40,824 nucleotides of DNA. Source: Nemertoderma westbladi (lineage: Eukaryota; Xenacoelomorpha; Nemertodermatida; Nemertodermatidae). The notes beneath the pieces are model-generated. The model saw nothing but the letters and a program-made list of their open reading frames with translations, did not search any database and was not told the origin of the DNA. The stretch spans positions 1-40,824 of the forward strand of contig JAUCBJ010004376.1 of the NCBI GenBank assembly GCA_032718475.1, written 5' to 3'. Below are positions 1 to 10,503 of the stretch, in pieces. Numbering within the stretch: position 1 is the first letter of the stretch; each line of letters begins with the position of its first letter. Position numbers and translations under genes: made by a program.

Positions 1-394
1 ATCAATACCACCAAAACGATCCAAAATAATATATTTATATATTATTATTGATGTAATACGATAAAGTTACTGTAGAATTAATGATAAGTTTTATCTACTT
101 AATTATATAGTAGGTGTACCGAGCAACTATCAAAGAGAGTACTGTAAAAATGAATCATCTCATATTTCAATTTATAATTAATACAATTAATTTAAATTAT
201 CCTATTACGTTATCATACAGTATTTGCATGACATCTCATCAAAACAGTTATTGTATATGTGAACTAATGATAAAGGTTATATTCACAAGCCTATACTTAA
301 ACTTATCCTTTAGTTTTAATATTATATAATTATTATGAATACTGCATAACATATACTAATATCGATAACAAATTAAGAATACCAGCTAATAACA
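1..394. other. AT-rich 5' flank of the caspase gene
   Basis: No gene, RNA or repeat is recognisable here. The short open frames are AT-rich and resemble no family I know. A TAA at 374-376 lies in frame with the caspase ATG at 395, so the caspase frame does not continue upstream unless an intron ends between them. Confidence 0.5.
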
Positions 395-1435
395 ATGAGC
401 AGCAAACTGCAACTGAATAATATCGACGATATTCAGCCCTACCCTATGCAACACGATTCGCGTGGAATTGCCTTGATATTCAACAACTCATTCGATGGAA
501 AATTTGCGTCAAAAGAACATGATGAGAGAAGTGGTTCTAAGGAAGACGAGACAGCCATTACAGCAGCATTGGGTATTTTGGGTTTCGATCGTATAAAATC
601 CTATCCGAATACAACGAAGAAGAATATGGAAGCATTGCTAGATGCGTACTCTGGCAATGATAAAATAAAACTAGACACTGAAGAGCTTAAAGAAGCAAAC
701 CACCTTAGTAGCGCTGTCCTGAAACAATCTGATTGTTTCGTTTGCGTGATCATGACACACGGAGGTGAGAACGATAAGATAGTTTGTGGGGACGGTAAGC
801 CCTGGGGTATTCGCAAAATTATCAGCAAGTTCGACGGTGAGAATTGTCAAGAACTAGTTGGTAAACCCAAAATATTTATAATTCAGGCTTGCAAGGGAGG
901 ACTAAAAAACAAACCTGTCTTTCGCAATGAACAGAAAGAAGGTCATGGACCAGCTGACGATGGTCAACTCTCGATTCCATCTTCTTCCGACTTTCTCATT
1001 TGTTACTCAACACTGGAAGGGTTTCCTTCTTATCGTCTCCCTGGTAGAGGCTCCTGGTACATTCGTACGTTGTCATTAGCTATACGCAACTTCGACAAAG
1101 CCAAGAAGTTGGAAACAACGGATTTTTCTCGACTACTTCTTTGGGTTCAAAATCGAATCGCGTTGATGTCAAGCCGAGGCCCAGCTTATCCCGATGAATT
1201 GGTCGAGGAGGATGGTGGTGATGTGATTGTTGAATTGATGAAACAACTAATGGTTGAAGCGAAATACGATGCAAAAGCTGAAGAAGTAAAAGCTGACGAA
1301 GTGCAAGCTGATGATGATAAGCTTACCGGTAGCGTCGGCAAAGAAAAGGAAGGAAAACAAATGCCGAGTCACCTCAATGCGTTACGATTTCTTCTGGTCT
1401 TTTCAAAGAAAAATTCACTTAAAAAAACGACATAA
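395..1435 (+). CDS. Executioner-type caspase, single exon, with enlarged p10 loop
   Basis: A cysteine endoprotease of family C14 (346 aa) that would cleave after Asp in cytosolic apoptotic or signalling substrates. Seen: the p20 domain starts near residue 23 (RGIALIFNN). An S1-type Arg is at 45 (ERSGS). The catalytic His122 is in MTHGGEND and the catalytic Cys166 in IIQACKGG. The p10 half begins near 198 (SDFLICYSTLEG), with Arg214 (SYR) and GSW 219-221. All key residues are present. There is no CARD or DED, only about 22 residues precede p20, so it resembles caspase-3/7-like effectors. The interdomain linker 184-199 contains PADDG, a plausible maturation site. The final strand motif (KQMP, about 321-324) is pushed downstream by a Glu/Lys/Asp-rich stretch at about 262-318. 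The ATG context is AACAATGA and an in-frame stop lies 19-21 bases upstream. There are no introns, unlike most animal caspases, so a retrocopy is possible. The exact subfamily is not certain. Confidence 0.93.
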   Translation: MSSKLQLNNIDDIQPYPMQHDSRGIALIFNNSFDGKFASKEHDERSGSKEDETAITAALGILGFDRIKSYPNTTKKNMEALLDAYSGNDKIKLDTEELKEANHLSSAVLKQSDCFVCVIMTHGGENDKIVCGDGKPWGIRKIISKFDGENCQELVGKPKIFIIQACKGGLKNKPVFRNEQKEGHGPADDGQLSIPSSSDFLICYSTLEGFPSYRLPGRGSWYIRTLSLAIRNFDKAKKLETTDFSRLLLWVQNRIALMSSRGPAYPDELVEEDGGDVIVELMKQLMVEAKYDAKAEEVKADEVQADDDKLTGSVGKEKEGKQMPSHLNALRFLLVFSKKNSLKKTT

Positions 1436-2209
1436 TTAAATTTATCACAACTTGTTCGCCCGCTGGTGCTAAAACTGTCCCAACGAACTGTTTGAAAACT
1501 TGATGTTCAAGAAAAGGTTCAGTCTTGAATCAGGAACAGAATCTCAGCAACATTAAGTTCATATAAAAAAATGTACCTAGTAGTTTATCTATATTGATAA
1601 TAATATTTATTCGGAATAATATATCGTGAAATGTTTATGAAAAATATTTCTAAAAAAAATGTGAGGAAAGAAAATTTCATATTTATTCTTTGGAAAACAA
1701 ACACGGTTGTCTTCCCGCTGACCCTACTGTAAGATTTTAAGCTCCACTCGTACTGTGTACTTTAATACATATAATGGGAATATGGATCCCCCACAAGTTT
1801 TAGTCTCAAAGGAAAAATGATGAATGAATGAAAATGATGAATTTCTAGCAAAGCAACCATAACACTGCATATGAACAATAATAACGAAACAACCCATTAA
1901 AATTATTTAAAATCATTCAAAACCACCAGGACTAGCTACCATTAAACAAACATTAGTTTCGATATATAAAAGACTCATCTTTAGCTATTAATTCCTTATA
2001 ATTAAAGGGGGAATTTAATTAGTTCCAATTTTTTCTATTGGTTTTAGTTTTAGGTTGTCTTTAGAGCGATTAGTCACGAAAAGTCCGTACCGGTATTCCA
2101 TATAAAGTTACACTATACAATATTTCGATGCGCACCTGATATTAATTTGCCTGATATTAAATTGATATTAATTATATATTTTATTTGATTTAATGATATT
2201 AATATATTA
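1436..2209. other. AT-rich 3' flank of the caspase gene
   Basis: No gene seen. No canonical AATAAA was found. Candidate weak poly(A) signals ATTAAA lie at 1435-1440 (overlapping the stop, probably too close), 1896-1901 and 1941-1946. No poly(A) tract or clear target-site duplication marks a retrocopy boundary. Confidence 0.4.
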
Positions 2210-2690
2210 ACTTTTTTGCCGAGTCAGTTCTCGGGGAAAATAGCACACCATGGTTTGCAATTCCACAGGGTGGGTGTCGCAGTGGAGTCAGATATGAGGC
2301 CCATCACCCATATCTACTCGATGCACATGTCCCACCATTGGCTGTGCAGCTCATCTGCTGGGCCATGCCCTGTACCCCTGCTGCCAGGTGCAGGTCGCAG
2401 TGAAGTGCACTCCGAGTGGCCATGAGAACACTCTACTCCTGACCAGCCATTGGTAGATCACCATCTGCCTGGCCAGGCCATATACCCCTGCAGCCAATTA
2501 TATGGGGGTCCTTAATCCAGGACCAATGGCGTCCTTATCCCAGAACGTAGAGGGTCCTAGTTACAGAACCAGATTTGCCCTAGTAAGAGGGTCTATGCAG
2601 CCACAGGTAGCACCTCCTTTATGCTGCATGGAGGTGGCAAGTTTTCTTGATCAATGACCTAAAATACCTGACCTGACGATGGATAGCTGT
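2210..2690. other. GC-richer island of unknown nature
   Basis: Base composition switches abruptly from very AT-rich to about balanced near 2215 and back near 2700. The block holds two related CCCCTGC-containing segments, near 2370 and 2485. The longest frame (2216-2425) is short and unlike any family I know. It may be part of an old retroelement or a gene remnant; I cannot say which. Confidence 0.35.
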
Positions 2691-3146
2691 TACTCAAACT
2701 AATCATTGTACGCTCTCCATTTTGGGCTCAAACTGATCCAGAGATATGTCGGATTCTAAATAAAATAACTCTATCTACTGAGTCGAACGCGAGTTGAAAA
2801 ACCAAAATTGAAAAGGGGAATAGATAAACAGTACTGTGTGAATTAATATCAGATTGAATTATAATATCAGTTTGAATTAATCGATTTATAATATAATATC
2901 GAATAATATGTAGACAATATATGGAATTAATAACATCAGTTTCTATAAAACTCGAAGTTAGTGTTGGAGTAGGCGTGGGTAAAATAATGTAGAATGAAAA
3001 TGAATAATGGGAAACGTAATGGGGCAAAGGTAATAAATAATACTGATTTGGTCTGCCCTAAATGTTGATACAATGCGATGGTGACGTTGAGATTCCACCT
3101 ATCTCTATACTGTAGGCTCTATACAGAATCCAGTTGGCCTTTGTTT
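2691..3146. other. AT-rich interval, nothing recognised
   Basis: No coding signal on either strand beyond short low-complexity frames, and no obvious inverted repeat. Confidence 0.4.
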
Positions 3147-3306
3147 ACGAGTTGCCGAAACGCATCTATCAGTTTGCCTAAGCGCATCCTGTTAACAGTT
3201 GCCGAAATACAACTAAGAGTTGCCGAAATGAATCACTTAGTTGCGGAAACGCAACCTTGCTACCATGTTGCCGAAACGCGACTATAGTTGCCGAAACGCG
3301 ACAACG
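3147..3306 (+). repeat. Cluster of GTTGCCGAAACGC motifs
   Basis: About seven copies of a motif near GTTGCCGAAACGC, all in the same orientation and spaced 19-27 bp, near 3150, 3172, 3198, 3217, 3240, 3267 and 3288. The sequence between them is not conserved, so this is a motif cluster rather than a clean tandem repeat. It ends about 20 bp before the LINE target-site duplication. Confidence 0.75.
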
Positions 3307-3338
3307 TCTGTATAATTAATACTGTGTATCTGTTAATA

Positions 3339-4223
3339 CCTACTGTCCACCTACTGGCTCCAGAAGTCGAGGAAATCCTGCTAAGTACCTAACTGATCTA
3401 GACTTTGCTGATGACTTAGGAGTACTCTCAGAATCATTAGAGGGAGCCCAACGGCTCCTCAGCTCATTAGAACATGCTGCTTCTAGTGTTGGTCTTTTTA
3501 TTAACTCCAAAAAGACCAAAATTCTGACAGTTAACTTTGAAAGTCCTCAGCAAGTCTCTGATCGGATGAGCATAAGCTCAAAGGATGGTATGCTTGAGCA
3601 TGTGGACGACTTCTGTTACCTGGGATCATGGATCCGGAAGTCAGGTGAGGACCTTCGAATACGTAAGGGAAAGGCATGGGCAGCCTTGAATAGGCTTTCC
3701 AGGATTTGGAAGTCACCGAGAATTAATCGGAAACTTAAGGTCCGATTATTTAGAGCAGCAGTAGTTCCAGTACTCCTCTATGGGAGTCCATGCTGGGCTC
3801 TAACTGCTGAGGACACCAAATCTCTGGATGGCACATTCACAAGAATGCTACGCCGGGTTCATTGTGTCAAGTACAATGCACACATCTCCAACCAGACACT
3901 ATATAACATTGGAAGTGTCTCATTGGTTCCCCCAAGCTTGACACTAGAACAAAATCGCCTCCGCTTTGCAGGACATTGCTTTCGCCGTGAGGACCAGCCA
4001 GTGCATAATCTTGTACTTTGGCAGCCTCATGGAGTGAATAAGCATGGTGGACAGCCCATGACTTTCTTGAGACGCATCTTAAAGGACACTGGCCTTGAAG
4101 ATGCGGATGATCTACAGTAGCAAATGTCATGGGTGATAGGGAGTTGTGGCGGTGCAATTTTGTTGACAAGCCGGCACAGCATTCTTAAAAATGCAGCTGC
4201 AATGCAGCATGCCGATCCTAGTA
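3339..4223 (+). mobile_element. 5'-truncated non-LTR retrotransposon bounded by a 13-bp target-site duplication
   Basis: The same 13 bases (GTATCTGTTAATA) occur at 3326-3338 and 4224-4236, directly bounding an 885-bp segment that encodes the C-terminal half of a LINE reverse transcriptase. Heavy 5' truncation with a retained 3' end is the expected product of target-primed reverse transcription. There is no long poly(A); the 3' end has a short A run at about 4187-4191 followed by GC-mixed sequence. The family looks RTE/CR1-like, but I cannot fix the clade from this fragment. Confidence 0.85.
3350..4188 (+). pseudogene. LINE reverse transcriptase, C-terminal fragment with a frameshift
   Basis: The frame is open from about 3350 and shows the palm catalytic box as FADD at 3404-3415 (within LDFADD). 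It is followed by typical thumb and post-RT motifs: FCYLGSWI, KAWAALNRLSRIWKS, RLFRAAVVPVLLYGS, FTRMLRRV and RFAGHCFR. The frame stops at TAG 4118-4120. The expected C-terminal continuation (DRELWRCNFVDKPAQHS) resumes one frame over from 4117 and stops at 4186-4188, so one indel near 4118 broke the frame. An internal ATG at 3566 is not a real start. The endonuclease and N-terminal RT regions are missing. Confidence 0.9.
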
Positions 4224-4356
4224 GTATCTGTTAATAAATTTCACTTATATTCGTTATATGTATGTAGTACATGATTAAAATGTTTAAATGAGCATCCATA
4301 AAATCCTTTCTTCACATACCGAACGCTGATAAGTTGGCAATGTAACAAAATCCCAT

Positions 4357-4495
4357 ACATCATTGCTTGCAAAGGTCACTTTTCAGCGTTAAAGAACCTT
4401 GTTTATTTAAGTAAACCTCCCTCGCTGCGCTCGCTCGGTGCATAAATAAACTCGGGTGATAACGTTGTAAAGTGCTGCTTTGCACACAATGATGT
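4357..4495. repeat. Fold-back hairpin, copy 1
   Basis: The left arm (from CATCATTGCTTGCAAAG) pairs with the right arm (CTTTGCACACAATGATG), extending through the TTTATTTA segments to a loop around CTCGCTGCGCTCGC. The outer flank TTATTCCAAAATTGTAACAT on the right matches the left flank of the second hairpin at 5.2 kb in inverted orientation. This suggests one family of non-autonomous fold-back elements. Confidence 0.8.
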
Positions 4496-4650
4496 AAATA
4501 GTTATTATTCCAAAATTGTAACATTACCCAACGCCGTTAGTATTAACAGCGAGTTGTTAGTTAGAACTTACTTTACAGCCTTAGATGACATTACAGCATT
4601 GTATATTGGCCTGTACAATTAGCATTGTAGTGGGTGTTGTAATGTCCCAT

Positions 4651-4713
4651 GTTTATGTAGTAACCAATGACGGCGAGCTGTAAAGTTACGGCGTCAATGG
4701 TTACGACGTAAAC
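4651..4713. repeat. Short inverted repeat
   Basis: GTTTATGTAGTAACCAATGA at 4651-4670 pairs, with few mismatches, with the segment ending GTAAAC at 4713 (CGTCAATGGTTACGACGTAA). The loop is short. It lies between the two fold-back hairpins. Confidence 0.7.
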
Positions 4714-4880
4714 AATAGGTGGAAATTTGCCTGACAGCCAGATAGGCCTACTGCAATACCTACCGGTAGGCGGGGTATAGCTTAAGGCTATTAAGAGCTA
4801 CTTAGCTATTAAGAGATAGGATAGGCAACTTAAGACTGCCTGTTCAATAGAAGTGGATTAGGTGGGATAGTGAATGTCAG

Positions 4881-4967
4881 GGACAAGTGGCTGAACTGGT
4901 TAGCGCTACTGATGAGGCCTGACAGGCTGAAACGTACGTATAGCGCTGGTTCAACCCCCGGTGACGC
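4881..4967 (+). mobile_element. tRNA-like SINE head or tRNA pseudogene
   Basis: An A-box-like TGGCTGAACTGG lies at 4888-4899 and a B-box-like GGTTCAACCCC at 4948-4958, the internal RNA polymerase III promoter pattern of tRNA genes and tRNA-derived SINEs. The spacing would suit a long-variable-arm tRNA, but the acceptor ends (GGACAAG against the sequence after the B box) do not pair well. A SINE head or dead tRNA copy is more likely than a working tRNA. It is followed by a CATTTTTTTCC stretch that could act as a weak T terminator. Confidence 0.5.
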
Positions 4968-5188
4968 GCTTTCTCATTTTTTTCCATTTCTGAACAAAAC
5001 CATAATATTACATACCTATTAATAACCGGTAGGGCCTAGCTATATTATTATAATAAGGCTCCAAACGTCACCATAAATATAAGCTAGCTTATTTATAACG
5101 TAATTTATGTCACTTTTACATTTATTTATACAGCAACTAATTTAATTTGTGCAGTTTCTATCATTTATAATATATATACAATCACTTC

Positions 5189-5370
5189 GTAATGCTACAA
5201 TTTTGGAATAAAACTATATACATACTTGTTGCAAAGTACTTTACAGTGTTCTGATCCTCGTGGCTTTATTTTCACTCACTCACTCACATTCGTTCGTGTA
5301 ACAAAGCCACTCGGATCATCACACTGTAAAGTGTTACTTTGCACACTAGTATGTAAATAGTTATTAAAAT
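5189..5370. repeat. Fold-back hairpin, copy 2
   Basis: The left arm CATACTTGTTGCAAAGTAC... (5219 onward) and the right arm ...CTTTGCACACTAGTATG pair over about 55 bp, including GTGGCTTT/AAAGCCAC and GATCCTCG/CGGATC. The loop contains CACTCACTCACTCAC. The terminal segment GCTACAATTTTGGAATAA matches hairpin 1 and a further partial copy at about 16260-16295. Confidence 0.85.
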
Positions 5371-6420
5371 ATACTAATATTGATTGTATTTAAATATTCC
5401 TTCAATCATATTCAAATTTTTAACAACTTGTGTGCTCTTTTTCAAATACAGTAATAAAATTTGTTACAATTTTGGAAATTACATTTTACTTAATTAATTC
5501 AAAGCTGCTATAAGTAAATATGTTTCGGTAAGGAAAGAACAACAAACGAAAAAGAATATTTTATCGAAATTGTATTATTGTTGCGGTACATAGTCCGTAG
5601 TTTGGGTGATTGGGATAATTTGTTTTTTTAGTGTTATTTATAACGTTTTTTGTGTGGCAATAAATATACTAAATCCTATACTATACTGTCTGGTCAGCTT
5701 GTACCCCAGAAAGATCTGACTGCCATTTTAGAACACTTTGACATCATAGTTTGATATTTGGTACATTGATGGACCTGATTTCAACATTTTTTTGTCAAAT
5801 TTCAAATTTTTGGCGGGAAATTTGAATTTTGACAAAAATTAGAAAAATTGCTACTAGTTTGTAACACGTTGGTCTTTTGAGGTGAAAATTTCATAATATG
5901 TTTGGAAAAATAACCTCCTCACTTGGTAGAAAAGGTATTACGATCGAACCAACGAACTCTGATATTTTGACAGTTAACCATATTTATTTTTAAATTTCTC
6001 AAAAAACTGTATTTTTTAAACAAAAAATGTTAAATTACTCAATTTAATTTAAGTTTTTCCAAAAAAAAAATCTACCAACTGACCACGGTATAATTACAAA
6101 CCGATCTGGAAAATTTCATCCGTATTGGTGCAAAATTAGCGGAGCCTTAGCCTTTAGAAGTTAAAAAAAAACATGAAACTGAGAAAAACAACTTTAAACA
6201 AAATTGTATATAAAACTTAATAATTTATAAAGGCCGATCGATTATATTTAAAAGCGTTTGTGTAGTTATGCATAAGTGTCAATTTCAAAGTTTTAGATTT
6301 TCCCTTTTGACTTCTTTCATTGCAAGCGCCCAGTATTTGAGTGCTGGAATGCTACATTTTAGGCTATATCAATGTTCAATAACAAGTCTGTCTGTCTGTC
6401 TGTACTGGCCTCCATATCTA
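5371..6420. other. AT-rich interval with one small hairpin
   Basis: No gene recognised. A hairpin at about 5787-5840 pairs TTTTTGTCAAATTTCAAATT with AAATTTGAATTTTGACAAAA around GGCGGG. A TCTGTCTGTCTG run lies near 6388-6402, just before the next element. Confidence 0.45.
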
Positions 6421-7515
6421 CGAGGCGTTAAAGTCTATACAAATCAATCCAGGTTTCAGCCAATCACAAAGGAGATGACGTAGGGCCTATTACAAATGAA
6501 TGTGGATTGATTTGTATAGACTTTAATGACCACCCATGTTCTGTTAGAATCTATACATTTCAATTATTTTCATTTAAATACTGCTTTCCCACTACTATTT
6601 CCCATAATAGTACTAAAGTAAGTAAGATGGTCTTAGAACGGTCTTAAACTTCTGAAATTTCTGGTCTTAGATGGAAGATGGTCTAAGAAGATTCTGGAAT
6701 CCCTAAACAGTTCTGGGAGGCTACCTCCGCCATGTTTACGTCTAAGGAGGTAGGGTACCCCCTGCCTCGTCTGAACAAACTGAATGCTTTATGCTTTATT
6801 GCACAACCCGAAAATTACGTACAGCAATAAATTAATGGATCACAATGCCATGGACAACATTATAAAATCCTTAACACATCGATTACCACTACTCACAAAG
6901 TCGCCTAATAATAAACGAATTATCACCCAGTACCGCCGAATTTCCTAAATCCGACGGCAATTGTACACAACGCGAAAAAAACAAATTAGAGAAAAGAAGA
7001 AATAGGCTACCTAAGACCGACTAACATGGAACAAAATAGTATGCAGGTATGTCTGCATATCTCAATCGATTGCCAGATTGCAGCCGGTTGTAATTGGACA
7101 GGGCCGCGATCATGATTACGCATTAACTAACTGTATCTGACTGTACATTTTATACTGTACGTATATGATTAAATGTTCTGCGGCTTTCAGATAATGGTTT
7201 GCTACTGTATGATTAACCTGTTAATTTACTATAAGCATAACATATGTATCTATAATTATACAGTTATAATAATGTAGAACAAGTATGAGAGTGTCTAGCA
7301 AAGATTTTTCATATCCTTTCATATAGCCTATACAGTTGACTTGAACTTATAATTTAAATTATAAGTAAAAAAATTGCAATGTATAGATTCTAACAGAACG
7401 TGGGTGGTCATTAAAGCCCATACAAATCAATCCACATTCGGTTGTAATAGGCCTATGTCATCTCCTTTGTGATTGGCTGAAACCTGGATTGATTTGTATA
7501 GACTTTAACGCCTCG
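6421..7515. mobile_element. Non-autonomous element with about 145-bp terminal inverted repeats
   Basis: The left arm 6421-6566 is the reverse complement of the right arm about 7371-7515, from CGAGGCGTTAAAGTCTATAC inward to GTTAGAATCTATACATT. Each arm is itself a palindrome: AAAGTCTATACAAATCAATC and its complement enclose about 55 bp. The interior of about 800 bp has no transposase. No clear target-site duplication is visible next to the ends. Confidence 0.88.
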
Positions 7516-8223
7516 TCCTTTGTGGTGGTGTGTAGTGTATTAGAGCAAACACTAGCAAGGGATCAGCCCAGCCGAGCCTATCGTGGCTAAGACAACGCCC
7601 TATCAGAGTACGTCATCCCTCATGCTGTTACTGTTGGTACCAGTGTAAGAACAAGGAGGCACACACACACCTGACGTTATACAGGTCTCTCACTACTCAG
7701 CCCACTAGCCCCAGGTTATCACTGCAGTAATGACTATATTATATTGCCAGACAATGAAGCGTTAAGCGTTGTTCTTCAATTCAACTTTATAACTCTATAG
7801 AGGCACCTCCGGTATGCTTGTATCTTTACGTTTAAAGTCCTTCATGCATATAAAGCGTTTCACTCTCTCCAGTTTTTTTCACGTATATTTAACTCTAACA
7901 ATAATATTTAATATATATACGCTATACATGTCTGTGTAATTCGGTGCTTCACTCTACTCTGCAGAAAATTAAATTGTATCTCTTATTGGGCGGGTCCGGG
8001 TATTCCTTTGTAATAATCACTATAGTGCTACTGTATTAATAGATTTGTTTGTTTGTTTACCGGTATTGACATAGAACCTTTTATGGATCTGGAATAAAGA
8101 ATCTAATAATAATAATAAATTATACTCTACCTTCGTCATTTAGCGGTAAATCCGCATTTCATATTTGTGTTAATGCAATATGCATCTTTAAAACCTGCTC
8201 CTTTATTAACCTGCATAATTTTT
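7516..8223. other. Interval without recognised genes
   Basis: Mixed-composition sequence with a CACACACAC run near 7661 and AATAATAATAATAAA near 8106-8120. No coding signal found. Confidence 0.4.
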
Positions 8224-10010
8224 TAAAACGAGTTAACTATCGTTTTTTGTTTTGGTTCAATCTACACGCCTCTGTAACCTGCTCCTGTACTAATCTACAT
8301 AATCTTGTAACACGTGTTAACTATCGTTTATTGTTTAGGTTCTATCTACACGCCTCGGTAACCTAGTCCTTTACTAAACTACATAATTTTCTCTAACACG
8401 AGTTAATCGTATATTGTTTTGGTTCAATCTATCCGCCTCCGCAACCTGATTCTTTACTAACGTACATGTTGTAACATGTGTTAACTATCGTTTATTGTTT
8501 TGGTTCTACCCACCCTCCTCTATAAGCCTGATCATTTACTAACCTGCATAATCTTATAACATGTGTTAACTATCGTTTATTGTTTTGGTTCTATCTACCC
8601 TCCTCTATAGCCTGCTCCTTTACTAACCTGCACAATCTTGTAGCATGTGTTAACAATCGTTTATTGTTTTGGTTCTTTCTATCTGCCTCTATAACCTGCT
8701 CCTTTACTAACCTGCATAATCTTGTAACATATGTTAACTATCGTTTATTGTTTTGGTTCTATCTACCCTCCTCTATAACATGATCCTTTACTAACCTGTA
8801 TAATCTTGTAACATGTGTTAAGTATCGTTTATTGTTTTGGTTCTATCTACCCGCCTCTATAACCTGCTCCTTTACTAACCTGCATAATCTTGTAACATGT
8901 GTTAACTATCGTTTATTGTTTTGGTTCTATCTACCCTCCTCTATAACCTGATCCTTTACTAATACTAACCTGCATAATCTTGTAACATGTGTTAACTATA
9001 TTTTATTGTTTTGGTTCTATCTGCCCGCCTCTATAACATGCTCCTTTACTAACCTGTATAATATTGTAACATGTGTTAACTATCGTTTATTGTTTTGGTT
9101 CTACCTACCCTCCTCTATAGCCTCATTTACTAACCTGCATAATCTTATAACATGTGTTAATTATCGTTTATTGTTTTGGTTCTATCTACCCTCCTCTATA
9201 GCCTGCTCCTTTACTAACCTGCATAAACTTGTAATACGTTTATTGTTTGGTTCAATCGATCCGCCTCCGCAACCTGATTCTTTACTAACCTACATGTTGT
9301 AACACGTGTTAACTATCGTTTATTATTTTGGTTCTATCTACCTGCCTCTGTAAACTGATCCTTTACACACTTGCATAATCTTGTAACATGTGTTAACTAT
9401 CGTTTATTGTTTTGGTACTATCTACCCGCCTCTATAGCCTGCTCCTTTACTAACCTGGACAATCTTGTAACATGTGTTAACAATCGTTTATTGTTTTGGT
9501 TCTATCTACCCGCCTCTATAACCTGCTCCTTTACTAACCTGCATAATCTTGTAACATGTGTTAACTATCGTTTATTGTTTTGGTTCTATCTACCCTTCTC
9601 TATACCATGATCCTTTACTAACCTGTATAATCTTGTAACATGTGTTAAGTATCGTTTATTGTTTTGGTTCTATCTACCCGCCTCTATAACCTGCTCCTTT
9701 ACTAACCTGCATAATCTTGTAACATGTGTTAACTATCGTTTATTGTTTTGGTTCTATCTACCCTCCTCTATAACCTGCTCCTTTACTAATACTAACCTGC
9801 ATAATCTTGTAACACGTGTTAACTATCGTTTATTGTTTTGGTTCTATCTGCCCGCCTCTGTAACCTGCTCCTTTACTAACCTGCATAATCTTATAACACG
9901 TGTTAACTGTCGTTTATTGTTTTGATTCTATCTGCCTGCCTCTCTAACCTGCTCCTTTACTAACCTGCATAATCTTGTAACATGTGTTAACTATCGTTTA
10001 TTGTTTTGGT
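8224..10010 (+). repeat. 84-bp satellite array, about 22 units
   Basis: The unit is about 84 bp and contains CCTGCTCCTTTACTAACCTG, CATAATCTTGTAACATGTG, TTAACTATCGTTTATTG and TTTTGGTTCTATCTACC. The CGTTTATTGTTTTGG segment recurs near 8243, 8327, 8412, 8492, 8574, 8658, 8742, 8826 and on to 9988. Units at the left edge are the most diverged; some carry a TAATAC insertion or a deletion (near 9236). Open frames through the array result from the repeat (84 is divisible by 3) and are not a gene. Confidence 0.95.
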
Positions 10011-10154
10011 TCTTTTTGGTTCTAGTCGGTGGGGTTGACTTGTTGACGAGGGGCTATTATGAGGTATAATGAGATACGCATTGCGTATCTTCTTCAGTCA
10101 ACCACTATAATGGCCGATCAACAAATAAATACCAATAATCACTAATATAATGGC

Positions 10155-10503
10155 AGATCCCAAATTCCATATTCCCATAAATACCTTAATCCCAAATACC
10201 TTATTCCCAAATCCCAAATCCTTATTCCCAAATCCCAAATACCTTAATCCCAAATCCTAAATACCTTATTTCCAAATCCCAAATACCTTATTCCCAAATC
10301 CCAAATACCTTATTCCCAAATACCTTAATCCCAAATACCTTATTCATTAAATCCCAAATACCTTATTCCAAATCCCAAATACCTTATTCCCAAATCCCAA
10401 AGACCTTATTCCCAAATCCCAAATACCTTATTCCCAATTCCCAAATACCTTATTCCCAAATACCTTATTTCCAAGTCCCTTATTCCCAAATTCCTTAATC
10501 CCA
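10155..10503 (+). repeat. CCCAAATACCTTATT minisatellite
   Basis: Irregular tandem copies of CCCAAATACCTTA and TTCCCAAATCCCAAATAC, about 15 and 22 bp. The same satellite recurs in the opposite orientation at 32.5-32.8 kb. A perfect 19-bp palindrome, AGATACGCATTGCGTATCT, lies just upstream at 10072-10090. Confidence 0.92.

Noticed and set aside
601-1274. Minus-strand ORFs under the caspase
   Set aside because: Shadows of the real gene.
4881-4967. Functional tRNA gene
   Set aside because: A and B boxes are present but the acceptor arm does not pair and no convincing anticodon stem was found.
8580-9925. Repeated FWFYLPASITCSFTNLHN frames
   Set aside because: They are the translation of the 84-bp satellite, whose length is a multiple of 3; several units carry frame-breaking indels.
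8224-10010. CRISPR array
   Set aside because: Repeats are directly adjacent with no unique spacers, and the DNA is eukaryotic.
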